Made by a program: the position numbers and the translations under genes. 5,988 nucleotides of DNA from an uncultured Eubacterium sp. (GTDB lineage: Bacteria; Bacillota_A; Clostridia; Lachnospirales; Lachnospiraceae), in NCBI GenBank assembly GCA_948759685.1, contig CAQBGY010000212.1:1-5988 (forward strand), written 5' to 3'. Position 1 is the first letter of the stretch, and each line of letters begins with the position of its first letter. This document shows, piece by piece, positions 5,971 through 5,988 of the stretch. Below the pieces are notes generated by a model. It was not told where the DNA came from. It saw only the letters and a program-made list of their open reading frames with translations, and did not search any database.

Positions 5971-5988
5971 AGATCGGAAGAGCGTCGT
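5971..5988. other. Illumina TruSeq adapter remnant at the contig end (artefact)
   Basis: The last 18 bases, AGATCGGAAGAGCGTCGT, are identical to the start of the Illumina TruSeq universal adapter in reverse complement. This is untrimmed library sequence, not genome. It marks the true end of biological sequence at about 5970 and warns that this end of the contig may rest on few reads. Confidence 0.97.

Overview
The window is an AT-rich contig end that looks like part of a prophage or phage-derived element from a low-GC Firmicute. Clostridia (for example Lachnospiraceae) are the best guess, based on AGGAGG-type ribosome binding sites, A/T-rich codon choice and the style of the tail protein; no taxonomic marker is present.

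Layout. (1) Bases 1-1822, minus strand: a long open frame running off the left edge that reads as a phage tail tape-measure protein. (2) Bases 1801-4847, plus strand: three single-gene units, each with its own promoter-like sequence and its own rho-independent terminator. They encode a six-helix membrane protein, an Mrr_N-DUF262 (GmrSD/DGQQR-type) restriction-like protein, and a double zinc-ribbon protein. This is typical of accessory 'moron' genes carried among structural genes. (3) Bases 4845-5970, minus strand: a two-gene, translationally overlapping pair. The downstream gene has a basic linker and then a colicin E3-like ribonuclease C-terminus, broken by a one-base deletion. The upstream gene is cut off by the contig end. 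(4) Bases 5971-5988 are not biological: they match the Illumina TruSeq adapter.

The most unusual signal is in the leaders of the membrane-protein and zinc-ribbon genes. Downstream of nearly identical promoter elements (17 identical bases, TGAATATCATACTATAA) lie tandem arrays of perfect hairpins, four in the first leader and three in the second. Every hairpin has a 7-nt loop TGTGGAG or TGTGGAT, while the 6-8 bp stems differ completely in sequence from hairpin to hairpin. Conserved loops with compensating stems on two unrelated genes point to a trans-acting factor, or the ribosome, reading the loop as RNA. I do not recognise this as a named RNA family. The DUF262 gene has a partial copy of the upstream element but no hairpins.

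The DUF262 protein and the E3-like toxin pair make this a likely phage-defence or inter-phage competition segment. The membrane and zinc-ribbon genes may be co-regulated through the shared leaders; that link is inference.
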